Source of the DNA: a virus
Reading direction: 5' to 3' (one strand)
Length of the DNA: 64,000 bases
IMG/VR virus record: IMGVR_UViG_3300033145_000849
Coordinates: 62,001-126,000 of that record
Under the pieces are notes generated by a model that worked only from the letters and a program-made list of their open reading frames with translations, was not told the origin of the DNA and did not search any database. Of this stretch, positions 52,879 to 59,252 are shown piece after piece (within the stretch, counting starts at the first letter, position 1; the number at the start of each line of letters is the position of its first letter). Position numbers and translations under genes: made by a program.

Positions 52879-53255
52879 TGGTTGTTAATGGTCTGAGTCT
52901 AGCAATTCTAACAGGAGCAGCATTTTATTTTATCTTCAATAAGCTGCCTAAAAGAATGCGGCGATTCATGCAAAGACATATGCTACTCACTGATGCAGTA
53001 GCATGCTTGTTAACTTACATGCTCTTTGGAGGTACTCTTGTAGCTCTATTCGCAGCTGCCTGGCTAGGTCTGATCATTAGTGTTATGTTGACTCTTCTTA
53101 ATAATAAGAAGATCAGTAAAGCAATTGAGCGCCTTGCTAGTAAGCTTACTCAACTCAAAGAAGCTAGCTTCGATTGGGTAGAGAAAGTTGCTACACCAGC
53201 AGACGAAGAGCTTCCAAGCAATGTTACTCCAATTCGAGAGAAAGAAGCTGCATAA
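52878..53255 (+). CDS. Membrane protein with cytoplasmic helical tail
   Basis: 125 residues. Three hydrophobic segments (about 5-21, 38-52, 55-74), the last being VALFAAAWLGLIISVMLTLL, then a charged helical tail. Translationally coupled (TAATG) to the upstream coiled-coil gene. Holin/antiholin or membrane-anchored regulator are possible; no motif decides it. Confidence 0.5.
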   Translation: MVVNGLSLAILTGAAFYFIFNKLPKRMRRFMQRHMLLTDAVACLLTYMLFGGTLVALFAAAWLGLIISVMLTLLNNKKISKAIERLASKLTQLKEASFDWVEKVATPADEELPSNVTPIREKEAA

Positions 53256-53268
53256 ACATAATTCATCT

Positions 53269-53356
53269 GTGAGAGGCCTGAGGTCCCCTGGAAACCCTAG
53301 TTAACGATAGGCTGCCCTTCGTGCCTCGGGTCTCTCACTCCTCCTTAAAGGATATA
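53269..53356 (+). ncRNA. Structured leader RNA candidate before 61-aa gene
   Basis: Arms at 53269-53283 and 53324-53338 (GTGAGAG...CTCTCAC) form a 15-bp stem with two G-U pairs around a 40-base inner region that itself can pair (CCTA 53296-53299 with TAGG 53308-53311). Immediately after, TCCTT A AAGGA (about 53343-53353) can hide the AAGGA ribosome site of the gene at 53359. The fold plus a sequestering element looks like a regulatory RNA. It does not match any riboswitch or ribozyme consensus I could recall. Confidence 0.55.
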
Positions 53357-53358
53357 GT

Positions 53359-53544
53359 ATGAAAGAAGAACTAAAAAAGTTAGTGTCAGAGTGGTGTAAA
53401 TATGCTGGTAGGTGGAGAGAAGGAGCTCATACTAGCTGGCAGAATGGCTACTTTACAGAATATAGTATACAGTCTGCTGCTGGTACTGCCTATGAGAAGG
53501 CTAGTGAACAGCTAGATGCAATCATTAGTAAATATGATACTTAA
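53359..53544 (+). CDS. Small protein, unknown, behind structured leader
   Basis: 61 residues, ATG five to six bases after AAGGAT. Helical, aromatic-rich (CKYAGRWREGAHTSWQNGYF; AAGTAYEKASEQLDAIISKY). It is the gene directly downstream of the structured RNA at 53269-53356, so it is the likely regulated product. No family recognised. Confidence 0.5.
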   Translation: MKEELKKLVSEWCKYAGRWREGAHTSWQNGYFTEYSIQSAAGTAYEKASEQLDAIISKYDT

Positions 53545-53590
53545 GATACTTTGAAGATACATAAAGGCGAATAAAGATACTTTGGAGAAC

Positions 53591-53815
53591 ATGATGACTG
53601 ATAACAAAGCACCAGCTATACAAAAGATATTAGATGCTACTGCAGAATTACAATGGGGCAGGACAAGGACGGCCTCTTTAGACAGTAAGACATGTGTCTG
53701 TTGTGGTAAATCGGCTACTTCTTTTACGGATGACCTATCCAAAAGAGAATATAGCATCAGTGGGTTGTGTCAGACATGCCAAGACACTACCTTCGGAGTA
53801 GATGATGATGATTAA
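53591..53815 (+). CDS. Small zinc-binding phage protein (CxxC pairs)
   Basis: Start at the ATG at 53591 (GGAG just upstream); the ATG at 53594 is equally possible. 74 residues. CVCCGKSATSF and GLCQTCQDTTFG supply two CxxC pairs around DDLSKREYSISG, a build recurrent among phage small proteins. The end (GVDDDD) overlaps the next gene so that GATGATGATGAT encodes DDDD here and MMM there. Confidence 0.55.
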   Translation: MMTDNKAPAIQKILDATAELQWGRTRTASLDSKTCVCCGKSATSFTDDLSKREYSISGLCQTCQDTTFGVDDDD

Positions 53816-54266
53816 GTATATTATTATACTTGCTATCTGTATTGGTGGATGTGGCGCGGGTAATCATCAACCATGTGACTATAATACAAAGCATGGTATA
53901 TGTGTCTACGTCAGTGACAACAACCATCCATCAGTAGAAGAGATTGAAACAGTAACTGAAAGGGTTATCGATTGGTTTATTCCATATTGTTCAGAAACTA
54001 AGTCCTTATGGGTTATGTCCTGGCTTACTGTTCGATACTTTGATGGATTCTCAGTTGAGTGTCATGGATATCCAGGCCGCGCATGTTCTAACTCGTCAGG
54101 CTATGTATCAATATCAGAAAGCAATGCAGTAAGTAATACTGTTGGATTACTCTGGCATGAACTTGGTCATTCAATCATGTGGAACATTGAAGAATTGGCA
54201 CTCATCAACCATCATACATGGATGTGTGAAACAGAATTCGATCTAGCAGCCTGTAGGTGGAAATAA
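53802..54266 (+). CDS. Secreted lipoprotein with zinc-protease HELGH motif
   Basis: 154 residues, ATG triplet with GGAGTAG upstream. Lipoprotein signal: charged start, hydrophobic core YIIILAICI, lipobox IGGC. Mature part is rich in Cys and aromatic residues. The sequence LLWHELGHSIMW carries the HExxH zinc-ligand motif of metallopeptidases; a plausible third ligand lies in the following 30 residues (HH or E). Phage-encoded envelope lipoproteins commonly block superinfection, but a protease motif on one is unusual. Signal and motif are seen; activity is inferred. Confidence 0.6.
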   Translation: MMMIKYIIILAICIGGCGAGNHQPCDYNTKHGICVYVSDNNHPSVEEIETVTERVIDWFIPYCSETKSLWVMSWLTVRYFDGFSVECHGYPGRACSNSSGYVSISESNAVSNTVGLLWHELGHSIMWNIEELALINHHTWMCETEFDLAACRWK

Positions 54267-54281
54267 CAGAAAGAAACAAAT

Positions 54282-54476
54282 ATGAGTAAACCTAAGTATA
54301 TAAGAGGATTAATTGGTGATCATGAAGTTGTTCATCATATATATGAAATGCCATCAGGATATCTAGTAGGTATACCTGAAAAAGCATGGAATGATGAACC
54401 TCATGGAGTCTGGGTTATGGATCCATATGACCATAGCCCATATAGAATTTTTAAACTTAAAGACTCGGAGGAATAG
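54282..54476 (+). CDS. Small protein, unknown
   Basis: 64 residues, ATG; the ribosome site is weak (AGAAAG). Beta-rich with His/aromatic residues (HEVVHHIYEMPSGYLVGIPE; HGVWVMDPYDHSPYRIFKLK). Stop directly abuts the next ATG, supporting a real gene chain. Confidence 0.45.
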   Translation: MSKPKYIRGLIGDHEVVHHIYEMPSGYLVGIPEKAWNDEPHGVWVMDPYDHSPYRIFKLKDSEE

Positions 54477-54695
54477 ATGAGAACAAAAGAAAGTGTAAGA
54501 GACGTAGAGAATCGAAAGGTTAGACTTGTTTTTGATTCTACAACTACACGTCTTAGCTTCATAGTATATGAAGGAGACGAGTATACCTGTATAGAATTTG
54601 AAGGCAATGATGTTTCTAAGCTTAAGCACTTCATTCAAGAAGCTGAACAAGCAGTAGAAGAGGAAACTACTGATGTCGGGAGGAAGACGACATAA
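54477..54695 (+). CDS. Small acidic protein, paralogue of 50450 gene
   Basis: 72 residues, start immediately after the previous stop with CGGAGGA embedded there. RLSFIVYEGDEYTCIEFEGN then SKLKHFIQEAEQAVEEE parallels the 50450-50656 protein, including the LKHF block and acidic tail. Duplicate copies about 4 kb apart in the same region imply an internal duplication. Function unknown. Confidence 0.5.
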   Translation: MRTKESVRDVENRKVRLVFDSTTTRLSFIVYEGDEYTCIEFEGNDVSKLKHFIQEAEQAVEEETTDVGRKTT

Positions 54696-54910
54696 TTGTC
54701 TGTTAAATAGAACTTTTCTACCGCTTGCTTCCTTATTAATCTTAGCATTCTTCGTCAATGGCTACGTGAATTCGCTTACTTCATCCGGCTCACTACGTTT
54801 CGCCGGTCTTGTTCACTCACCCTTGACTTCGATGCTGGACAGATTAAACGTCGCTCGCTTTGAATAGTTCAAAGATGAGTAAATATAATCAACCGTAGCT
54901 CAAGGAGGCC
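54696..54910 (+). other. Odd GC-richer stretch with doubtful ORF
   Basis: About 215 bp without a well supported gene. A 64-codon frame (54673-54867) overlaps the previous gene and contains a hydrophobic segment (FLPLASLLILAFF), but its ribosome site is poor. The DNA resembles the repeat-rich end of the 49333 gene: short elements such as TTCGCTTACTTC, GGCTCACTACG and CGCTCGCTTTG. AAGGAGG for the next gene lies at the right end. Confidence 0.4.
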
Positions 54911-55603
54911 ATGATGTTCAATAAACTTATCAATGTAAAAGAGTTGTTGGAAGCAAAACTTGGCTTTGTCATTCGTGATGAAGACAGTGATGGCCTTAAG
55001 TTTACGGACCCAGCAGAAATGAGCTTGGAGGAACTTGAAGAAACAAAAGACTATACTGATAGAGTATTAGGACTTAGAGCTCAAAAATGTCCAGACTTTC
55101 AAATAGAAAGGACATTTACCACAACTAGATATGCATACGAAGCAGATAAGCATGGCTTCCCTAAGTCTGTATGCATCCGAGAAAAGATTACTGATGACAA
55201 TACTCAGATATCAGACCCTTACTTCACTACCACAGGCAACAGGCCGGTTATTAAAGGGTTTGCTGAACTCAGAGACATGTGTCGCTCGAAGGGTGGATTC
55301 AGTGATCTAGAGATACCTGAAGAGAACAACCTAGACAAACTATGTAATGACATAGTATGGAACGATAGAAAGGAACAGAAGGCGCGGAGAGCTCAGTTAA
55401 CGGCTAAGATCCAGCGGGTTATTGCACGAATGGATAATCTTGGTAAAGTATATGGCTTTGCTAAACGTTTTAGGACAGCACTCAAGACATCCAGGAACAA
55501 GTGTTCCGAAACAGGATGGGACAGTGTTCTGGTTGATAAAGGCCAAGCTAAGCAGATTAAAGATGCTATTGAAGATAAGATTGCGAGGATAAAACGTCTA
55601 TGA
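54911..55603 (+). CDS. Unknown protein with PYFT...RPV core (paralogue of 49333 gene)
   Basis: 230 residues, ATG with AAGGAGG upstream. Residues about 95-130 (SDPYFTTTGNRPVIKG, RSKGGFSDL) match the 49333-50187 protein. The N-terminal part is acidic and helical; the C-terminal part is basic and helical (RKEQKARRAQLTAKIQRVIA). Ends IEDKIARIKRL, nearly the same as the end of the next gene. Overlaps it by ATGA. Confidence 0.5.
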   Translation: MMFNKLINVKELLEAKLGFVIRDEDSDGLKFTDPAEMSLEELEETKDYTDRVLGLRAQKCPDFQIERTFTTTRYAYEADKHGFPKSVCIREKITDDNTQISDPYFTTTGNRPVIKGFAELRDMCRSKGGFSDLEIPEENNLDKLCNDIVWNDRKEQKARRAQLTAKIQRVIARMDNLGKVYGFAKRFRTALKTSRNKCSETGWDSVLVDKGQAKQIKDAIEDKIARIKRL

Positions 55604-55901
55604 ATAAAATCTATAGAATCTCATGGGAAAGAGCGGTTCTGTACCATGGTGAAATTGTTATAAATGATATGACCGATCCGGCAATTATGGCAGAAAGTCA
55701 TATGCGAGAGGGCGAGCTTATAATGCGATGTCATAAAATTAATGTTGACAAAGCAGAAGAAAAGATTGTTGGATTAACGGATGACGAGACGGGAGAAGCT
55801 ATAATTGGACCAGAGATCCATGTTTTAAGAAATGGAAAAATGGTACTTGTTTCAAAAGAAGTACGAGAATCCATAGAAATTGAAGATAAGATTGCGAGGA
55901 T
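55568..55901 (+). repeat. Duplicated 23-bp gene-end element carrying ribosome site
   Basis: ATTGAAGATAAGATTGCGAG followed by GAT occurs at 55568-55590 and again at 55879-55901, at the 3' ends of two successive genes. In each case GCGAGGA lies 8-17 bases before the next start codon, so it can act as that gene's ribosome site and also encodes the shared EDKIAR tail. Confidence 0.75.
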
Positions 55902-55911
55902 GAAGAAGTGA
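55600..55911 (+). CDS. Small protein, unknown
   Basis: 103 residues, ATG overlapping the previous stop (ATGA). Beta-rich start (KIYRISWERAVLYHGEIVIN), acidic middle, ending IEDKIARMKK like its upstream neighbour. The stop overlaps the next GTG start by four bases. Family unknown. Confidence 0.5.
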   Translation: MNKIYRISWERAVLYHGEIVINDMTDPAIMAESHMREGELIMRCHKINVDKAEEKIVGLTDDETGEAIIGPEIHVLRNGKMVLVSKEVRESIEIEDKIARMKK

Positions 55912-56123
55912 GTGATGAAGAACATCGTCAATGTAGACCTATGACAGCTGAATGCTTTCCTGATAAACTTACGGTCCAAGAATTCATGAGGTTAATCATT
56001 GATGCTAAAACTGTTGATGCATTTATGAATAATATGTCTATTCTCAATAGAATGGAAGAAAAGAGATGGCCAGAAGATTGGATGCAAACCTTTCTAGAAT
56101 GGTTAGAAATGGAGAAAGAATAA
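55908..56123 (+). CDS. Small acidic helical protein, unknown
   Basis: 71 residues, GTG start overlapping the previous stop (GTGA), with GCGAGGA upstream. Helical (VQEFMRLIIDAKTVDAFMNN; WMQTFLEWLEMEKE). Cysteine pair near the N-terminus. Function unknown. Confidence 0.45.
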   Translation: MSDEEHRQCRPMTAECFPDKLTVQEFMRLIIDAKTVDAFMNNMSILNRMEEKRWPEDWMQTFLEWLEMEKE

Positions 56124-56135
56124 GCGAGATAAATC

Positions 56136-56435
56136 ATGAAGTATGAGTTTTGGGATGTTAATAAACATGGTGTAATGTCTTATGTAAGAAGATTTTTCGG
56201 GAAAAAGAGAACTCCATCTGACAAGAAAATTTTTGTACAGGTGGGTGATAGTATGATGAGAGAATCCAAAATGCTATCCGAGTTGAAAAAAGGTGATGTT
56301 TTTAACCAATCTTCAGGACTAGATGGCGAAAGTAACAGATGGATTAAATGTACAAGTGATGCATATGTCCGTGTTTACGATACAAAAGGGGAGTATCCGG
56401 AATGGGTAGTGAATGGGTACTCTTTATATCAATAA
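56136..56435 (+). CDS. Small protein, unknown
   Basis: 99 residues, ATG with weak GCGAGA upstream. Basic N-terminal third (YVRRFFGKKRTPSDKKIFVQ), then LKKGDVFNQSSGLDG and strand-rich C-terminus (YVRVYDTKGEYPEWVVNGYS), suggestive of a small beta barrel. Last protein gene before the tRNA cluster. Confidence 0.45.
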   Translation: MKYEFWDVNKHGVMSYVRRFFGKKRTPSDKKIFVQVGDSMMRESKMLSELKKGDVFNQSSGLDGESNRWIKCTSDAYVRVYDTKGEYPEWVVNGYSLYQ

Positions 56436-56454
56436 TATTTAATGGAGAAAGGTA

Positions 56455-56535
56455 AGCCCGAAAGGGCTGGCTGGAAGTTAGATAAAGCTTCTAGAGCTAG
56501 TAGGGTGACGTTAGAATACGGCTACCGTGACTAGC
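56455..56535 (+). ncRNA. Structured RNA upstream of tRNA cluster
   Basis: AGCCC GAAA GGGCT (56455-56468, GNRA tetraloop), GAAG / CTTC around 56474-56491, and GCTAGT / ACTAGC (56496-56501 with 56530-56535) enclosing a further GGT / ACC pairing. Lies between the previous gene and the first tRNA, seven bases before it. Not a recognisable tRNA; may be a processed leader of the tRNA transcript or a decayed tRNA. Confidence 0.45.
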
Positions 56536-56542
56536 ATTTAAT

Positions 56543-56617
56543 GGCGCATTAGCCCAATTGGCACGAGGCGTCTGGTTTAGGGCCAGAATGTTCTAGGTTC
56601 AAATCCTAGATGCGCTA
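56543..56617 (+). tRNA. tRNA-Leu (anticodon UAG), short variable arm
   Basis: 7-bp acceptor (GGCGCAT / ATGCGCT, first pair G-U), D-arm with GG in the loop, anticodon stem TCTGG / CCAGA with loop TTTAGGG (anticodon TAG), T-arm CTAGG TTCAAAT CCTAG. No CCA encoded. The variable region is only five bases, whereas bacterial tRNA-Leu normally has a long variable arm. Confidence 0.85.
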
Positions 56618-56630
56618 CTAGGAGAACAAC

Positions 56631-56822
56631 ATGATTGCTTTAGGTCTTACATCACTAATCATTCTACTGATTTGTGAAGTTGCAATGATTATCAGTATAG
56701 TTGTTGGTTGTAATGAATTAGATACTCCACTCAGAAGCGGGGTCTTCCTCTTTTGGTGTATCTTAACTGCATTAATTAACATTCCAACTGTCTATATATA
56801 CATGGTATTGTCTAATTTGTAG
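56631..56822 (+). CDS. Small two-helix membrane protein
   Basis: 63 residues, ATG with AGGAGA upstream, between two tRNAs. Two hydrophobic segments (LGLTSLIILLICEVAMIISI; FLFWCILTALINIPTVYIYM) separated by a short polar loop (CNELDTPLRSG). Unknown function. Confidence 0.55.
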   Translation: MIALGLTSLIILLICEVAMIISIVVGCNELDTPLRSGVFLFWCILTALINIPTVYIYMVLSNL

Positions 56823-56825
56823 TAA

Positions 56826-56899
56826 GGTCCCATATTCCAACAGGCAGAGAAACAGCGTTTAAAACGCTGCCAGTGCTGGTTCGACTCCAGCTGGGACTA
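56826..56899 (+). tRNA. tRNA-Leu (anticodon UAA), short variable arm
   Basis: Acceptor GGTCCCA / TGGGACT (first pair G-U), anticodon stem CAGCG / CGCTG with loop TTTAAAA (anticodon TAA), T-arm GCTGG TTCGACT CCAGC. The variable region is five bases, again short for tRNA-Leu. D-stem only about 3 bp. No CCA encoded. Confidence 0.85.
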
Positions 56900-56902
56900 T
56901 AT

Positions 56903-56974
56903 GGGTCACGCTCAGGGTAAGCTCGTTGGGCTCCAAACCTGACTGGATGCGGGGTTCAATTCCTCGGTGGCCCG
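56903..56974 (+). tRNA. tRNA-Trp (anticodon CCA)
   Basis: Acceptor GGGTCAC / GTGGCCC, anticodon stem TTGGG / CCTGA (two wobble pairs) with loop CTCCAAA, T-arm CGGGG TTCAATT CCTCG, discriminator G as in bacterial tRNA-Trp. The D-arm is irregular (GCT / AGC, small loop). Starts four bases after the previous tRNA. Confidence 0.8.
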
Positions 56975-56989
56975 CAGAGGAAAAGAAAG

Positions 56990-57196
56990 ATGACAGTTGA
57001 ACAGCTTCATAAAATAACTGGTCAGTTAATTAAAGAGGGACATGGATTAGCGCCAGTATTATTTGATACTGAAGCTCAAACTTATCACTATCATATGGCA
57101 AGTATAGATGAAGTATTCTTTGAAGAAGAACCATATCCACATTGTGGACTTCATGAAAATATTCCACATCATACTTGTACTAAAAAGTGTGAATAA
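56990..57196 (+). CDS. Small His/Cys-rich protein, unknown
   Basis: 68 residues, ATG with GAGGAAAAG upstream, between tRNA-Trp and tRNA-Thr. Helical N-terminus (VEQLHKITGQLIKEG). C-terminus rich in His and Cys (HCGLHENIPHHTCTKKCE), suitable for metal binding. Confidence 0.5.
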   Translation: MTVEQLHKITGQLIKEGHGLAPVLFDTEAQTYHYHMASIDEVFFEEEPYPHCGLHENIPHHTCTKKCE

Positions 57197-57210
57197 GTAT
57201 TCGGTTTATT

Positions 57211-57282
57211 GCTGGTGTAGCTCAGTTGGTAGAGCAGTTGATTTGTAATCAGCAGTTACGGGTTCAAGTCCTGTTACCAGCT
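57211..57282 (+). tRNA. tRNA-Thr (anticodon UGU)
   Basis: Acceptor GCTGGTG / TACCAGC, canonical D-arm AGCTCAGTTGGTAGAGC, anticodon stem GTTGA / TCAGC with loop TTTGTAA (anticodon TGT), T-arm ACGGG TTCAAGT CCTGT. Discriminator T followed by CA; CCA not encoded. The most regular of the four tRNAs. Confidence 0.92.
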
Positions 57283-57296
57283 CAAGGGAGAAATAG

Positions 57297-57539
57297 ATGA
57301 AAATAGATCATTTAGCAATTATACTAGAGAAAGACAGTTGGAACGAAGCTGTAGCTTTAGTTGTTCCTAATGAAGATGCTATAAGTGATCAAGTCCTTAA
57401 AGCTGTTAAGATAGCAATAGGATTTGGTAGAGAAGTTAATGTAAGAATGGCGCATCGTGTCATGGATCTAGATGAGCTTATGGATAAACTCTATGAAATA
57501 CATGGTGCTGATAAACCATCTAGTGATGGAGTGAAGTAA
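57297..57539 (+). CDS. Small protein, unknown
   Basis: 80 residues, ATG with GGGAGA upstream. Alternating strand/helix pattern (HLAIILEKDSWNEAVALVVP; VLKAVKIAIGFGREVNVRMA). The stop shares one base with the next ATG (TAATG). No family recognised. Confidence 0.5.
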   Translation: MKIDHLAIILEKDSWNEAVALVVPNEDAISDQVLKAVKIAIGFGREVNVRMAHRVMDLDELMDKLYEIHGADKPSSDGVK

Positions 57540-57844
57540 TGAGGCCCGATCCGTATGTAGGAATGGCAGTATATTGGTCTAGTCTTAATGAATGGGGAAC
57601 GGTCACTAGAGTTATTTCGCATAGAATAGAAGGGTTTGATACTTTAATCAGTTTTTCTGATCGTGAAATTGAACAAGAAGGCACAACTGATCAATGGTCT
57701 AGTTCTCTTTTCTTATCAGGAGAACCAGGTTGTCCACCTCGTGGTGGAGAGATAGATCAAGTAAAAACGCCCGGTCCATTACCACCAGCTGAAGAACCAG
57801 AAGAAGACCTGGTTGATACCCTAAGAATGATAACAGAAGAATGA
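57539..57844 (+). CDS. Small SH3/Tudor-like acidic protein
   Basis: 101 residues, coupled to the previous gene (TAATG). DPYVGMAVYWSSLNEWGTVT and TLISFSDREIEQEGTTDQWS look like a small barrel; the tail is Pro/Glu-rich. Next gene begins two bases after its stop. Function unknown. Confidence 0.5.
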   Translation: MRPDPYVGMAVYWSSLNEWGTVTRVISHRIEGFDTLISFSDREIEQEGTTDQWSSSLFLSGEPGCPPRGGEIDQVKTPGPLPPAEEPEEDLVDTLRMITEE

Positions 57845-57845
57845 T

Positions 57846-58274
57846 GTGAGTTACTATAACAGACAAGGTCAACCTATTTCTATGGAAGAGTGTGCTCGTC
57901 TTAGTAGGAGTAATAACTATTCATGGGTGGCTAAGAGTTATCTTGATGGAACAGATATATATGTTAGTACAGTATGGTTAGGAGTAGATCATTCCTTTGG
58001 TGAAGGACAGCCTCTTATCTTTGAGACCATAGTGTTCGGTGATGAACATGAAAGCTGCACACGATATGGTACTGAAGAAGCAGCTATTGCTGGTCATAGA
58101 GAAATTGTACATTTTTTTAATCAAGAGCAACAAAAAGATCATGTAAATGTTCTTGTATGGAGTCATGAAACATATTATTCTGATGGTTCTTTTAATCCAC
58201 CAAAAGAGGTAGAAAAAGTAGAAGAAGAGGATGAGATAGCCAACAGAATAGAGGATATCTTAGAGAACGAGTAA
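57846..58274 (+). CDS. Conserved-type phage protein (STVWLGVDHSFG motif)
   Basis: 142 residues, GTG start right after the previous stop. YVSTVWLGVDHSFGEGQPLI and ETIVFGDEHESCTRYGTEEA followed by AGHREIV form a compact domain I recall from many phage hypothetical proteins (strand-rich with conserved DHxFG). C-terminal 25 residues are acidic. Biochemical role unknown. Confidence 0.6.
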   Translation: MSYYNRQGQPISMEECARLSRSNNYSWVAKSYLDGTDIYVSTVWLGVDHSFGEGQPLIFETIVFGDEHESCTRYGTEEAAIAGHREIVHFFNQEQQKDHVNVLVWSHETYYSDGSFNPPKEVEKVEEEDEIANRIEDILENE

Positions 58275-58279
58275 AAGTA

Positions 58280-58420
58280 GTGACTAAAAAGCTTATAATT
58301 AAAGTATATTGCCCTCACTGTCAACCAGAGATGGCAAAAAAATACAATATCTTACTCTATCACTCAACAATAGAGTTGTTCTGTAAAAGATGTAGAACTT
58401 TCTTTAGTTTTAGCATGTAA
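58280..58420 (+). CDS. 46-aa zinc-ribbon peptide (Com-like build)
   Basis: GTG start at 58280. Begins MTKKLIIKVYCPHC and ends CKRCRTFFSFSM: two CxxC pairs about 26 residues apart, like the Com zinc-finger regulator of Mu-like phages, which binds mRNA. No ribosome site stronger than GTAAAAG. Real because of the paired cysteines and snug spacing; function inferred. Confidence 0.5.
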   Translation: MTKKLIIKVYCPHCQPEMAKKYNILLYHSTIELFCKRCRTFFSFSM

Positions 58421-58519
58421 TCATAGCTAAAAGTATAAGAAGACTATTATATAAAGTAAGAGGTAAATAAATAAACCAATTTGGTTGGTTGTAACACTTG
58501 TGCCAAAAAGGGCTAAACA

Positions 58520-58696
58520 ATGGAATTACCTCCGAATAATGATAGGAATTGGTTTATGATTAAGACTCAGAAAAAATGGATAGATCAGCTACATTTAGAG
58601 AACGATGATCTTTCTTGGAAGTTAAAGCTATCAGTTTTAATCAACTTTATAATACTTATGTCTACAATAGCATATCTATTGGCAAAGTATTTGTAA
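58520..58696 (+). CDS. 58-aa membrane-anchored peptide
   Basis: ATG at 58520. N-terminal two thirds polar and helical (NWFMIKTQKKWIDQLHLEND), C-terminal hydrophobic helix (LSVLINFIILMSTIAYLLAK): tail-anchored type. Stop shares a base with the next start (TAATG). Upstream lies a short AACCAA T TTGGTT palindrome near 58474. Confidence 0.5.
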   Translation: MELPPNNDRNWFMIKTQKKWIDQLHLENDDLSWKLKLSVLINFIILMSTIAYLLAKYL

Positions 58697-58908
58697 TGAA
58701 AGTTAAAGCACAAACTCTGGTAGTTTATACTCTTCATGTTAAGAAGAGTAATAATAAAGCTACTATCAAAGAGTTGAATGTAGGTGTTGTTTATGAAGGA
58801 CCAGAAGATGGCGCGATTCAGTTCTTTAAGGACAGAAAAGCAGTCAGGTTTACAAGCATGAAAGGTCCTGGAAACAAGACAATGGCTTATTATGGAGCAT
58901 ATAAATGA
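58696..58908 (+). CDS. Small protein, unknown
   Basis: Start at the ATG at 58696 (TAATG coupling) rather than an upstream in-frame TTG, because it matches the previous gene's stop. 70 residues, basic, beta-rich (TLVVYTLHVKKSNNKATIKE; GVVYEGPEDGAIQFFKDRKA). Overlaps the next gene by four bases. Confidence 0.5.
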   Translation: MKVKAQTLVVYTLHVKKSNNKATIKELNVGVVYEGPEDGAIQFFKDRKAVRFTSMKGPGNKTMAYYGAYK

Positions 58909-59252
58909 GATATAAACAGGATTACTTTGCAGAACTTAAGGACCAAGTAAAAAACATCCAAAAAGAGAATCGACGTTATGACTCTCCGGGCAAAAAGGCT
59001 TATGAGAAGAGACGTAGATTTGATAGTCTTAATAAACAGTTTCATAGGATTAACGATACTTTCTATGAAATGAGAATGCCATGGAGATTAGAAGGATTAA
59101 CAGATTTAGCATGGAAAGCTAAAGATGTTGAAACTACTAAAGACATAGAAGAAGTTCGTTTAGCTTATATGAAACTACGTGATTGTATGAGGAAGTTAGG
59201 ATACAATATCGCAGCAAGAGGTGAAGGTAGTGAAAATACAGATTCTAAGTGA
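58905..59252 (+). CDS. Basic helical protein, unknown
   Basis: 115 residues, ATG overlapping the previous stop (ATGA). Almost entirely helical, very basic (KNIQKENRRYDSPGKKAYEK), suggesting nucleic-acid contact; no recognised fold. Its last 23 bases overlap the metallophosphoesterase gene. Confidence 0.5.
   Translation: MRYKQDYFAELKDQVKNIQKENRRYDSPGKKAYEKRRRFDSLNKQFHRINDTFYEMRMPWRLEGLTDLAWKAKDVETTKDIEEVRLAYMKLRDCMRKLGYNIAARGEGSENTDSK

Noticed and set aside
53269-53338. Hammerhead-type ribozyme
   Set aside because: CTGAGG and GGAAAC are present but the conserved CTGATGA core and cleavage triplet are missing.
54673-54867. 64-codon hydrophobic frame
   Set aside because: Overlaps the preceding gene and lacks a convincing ribosome site; noted only as doubtful.
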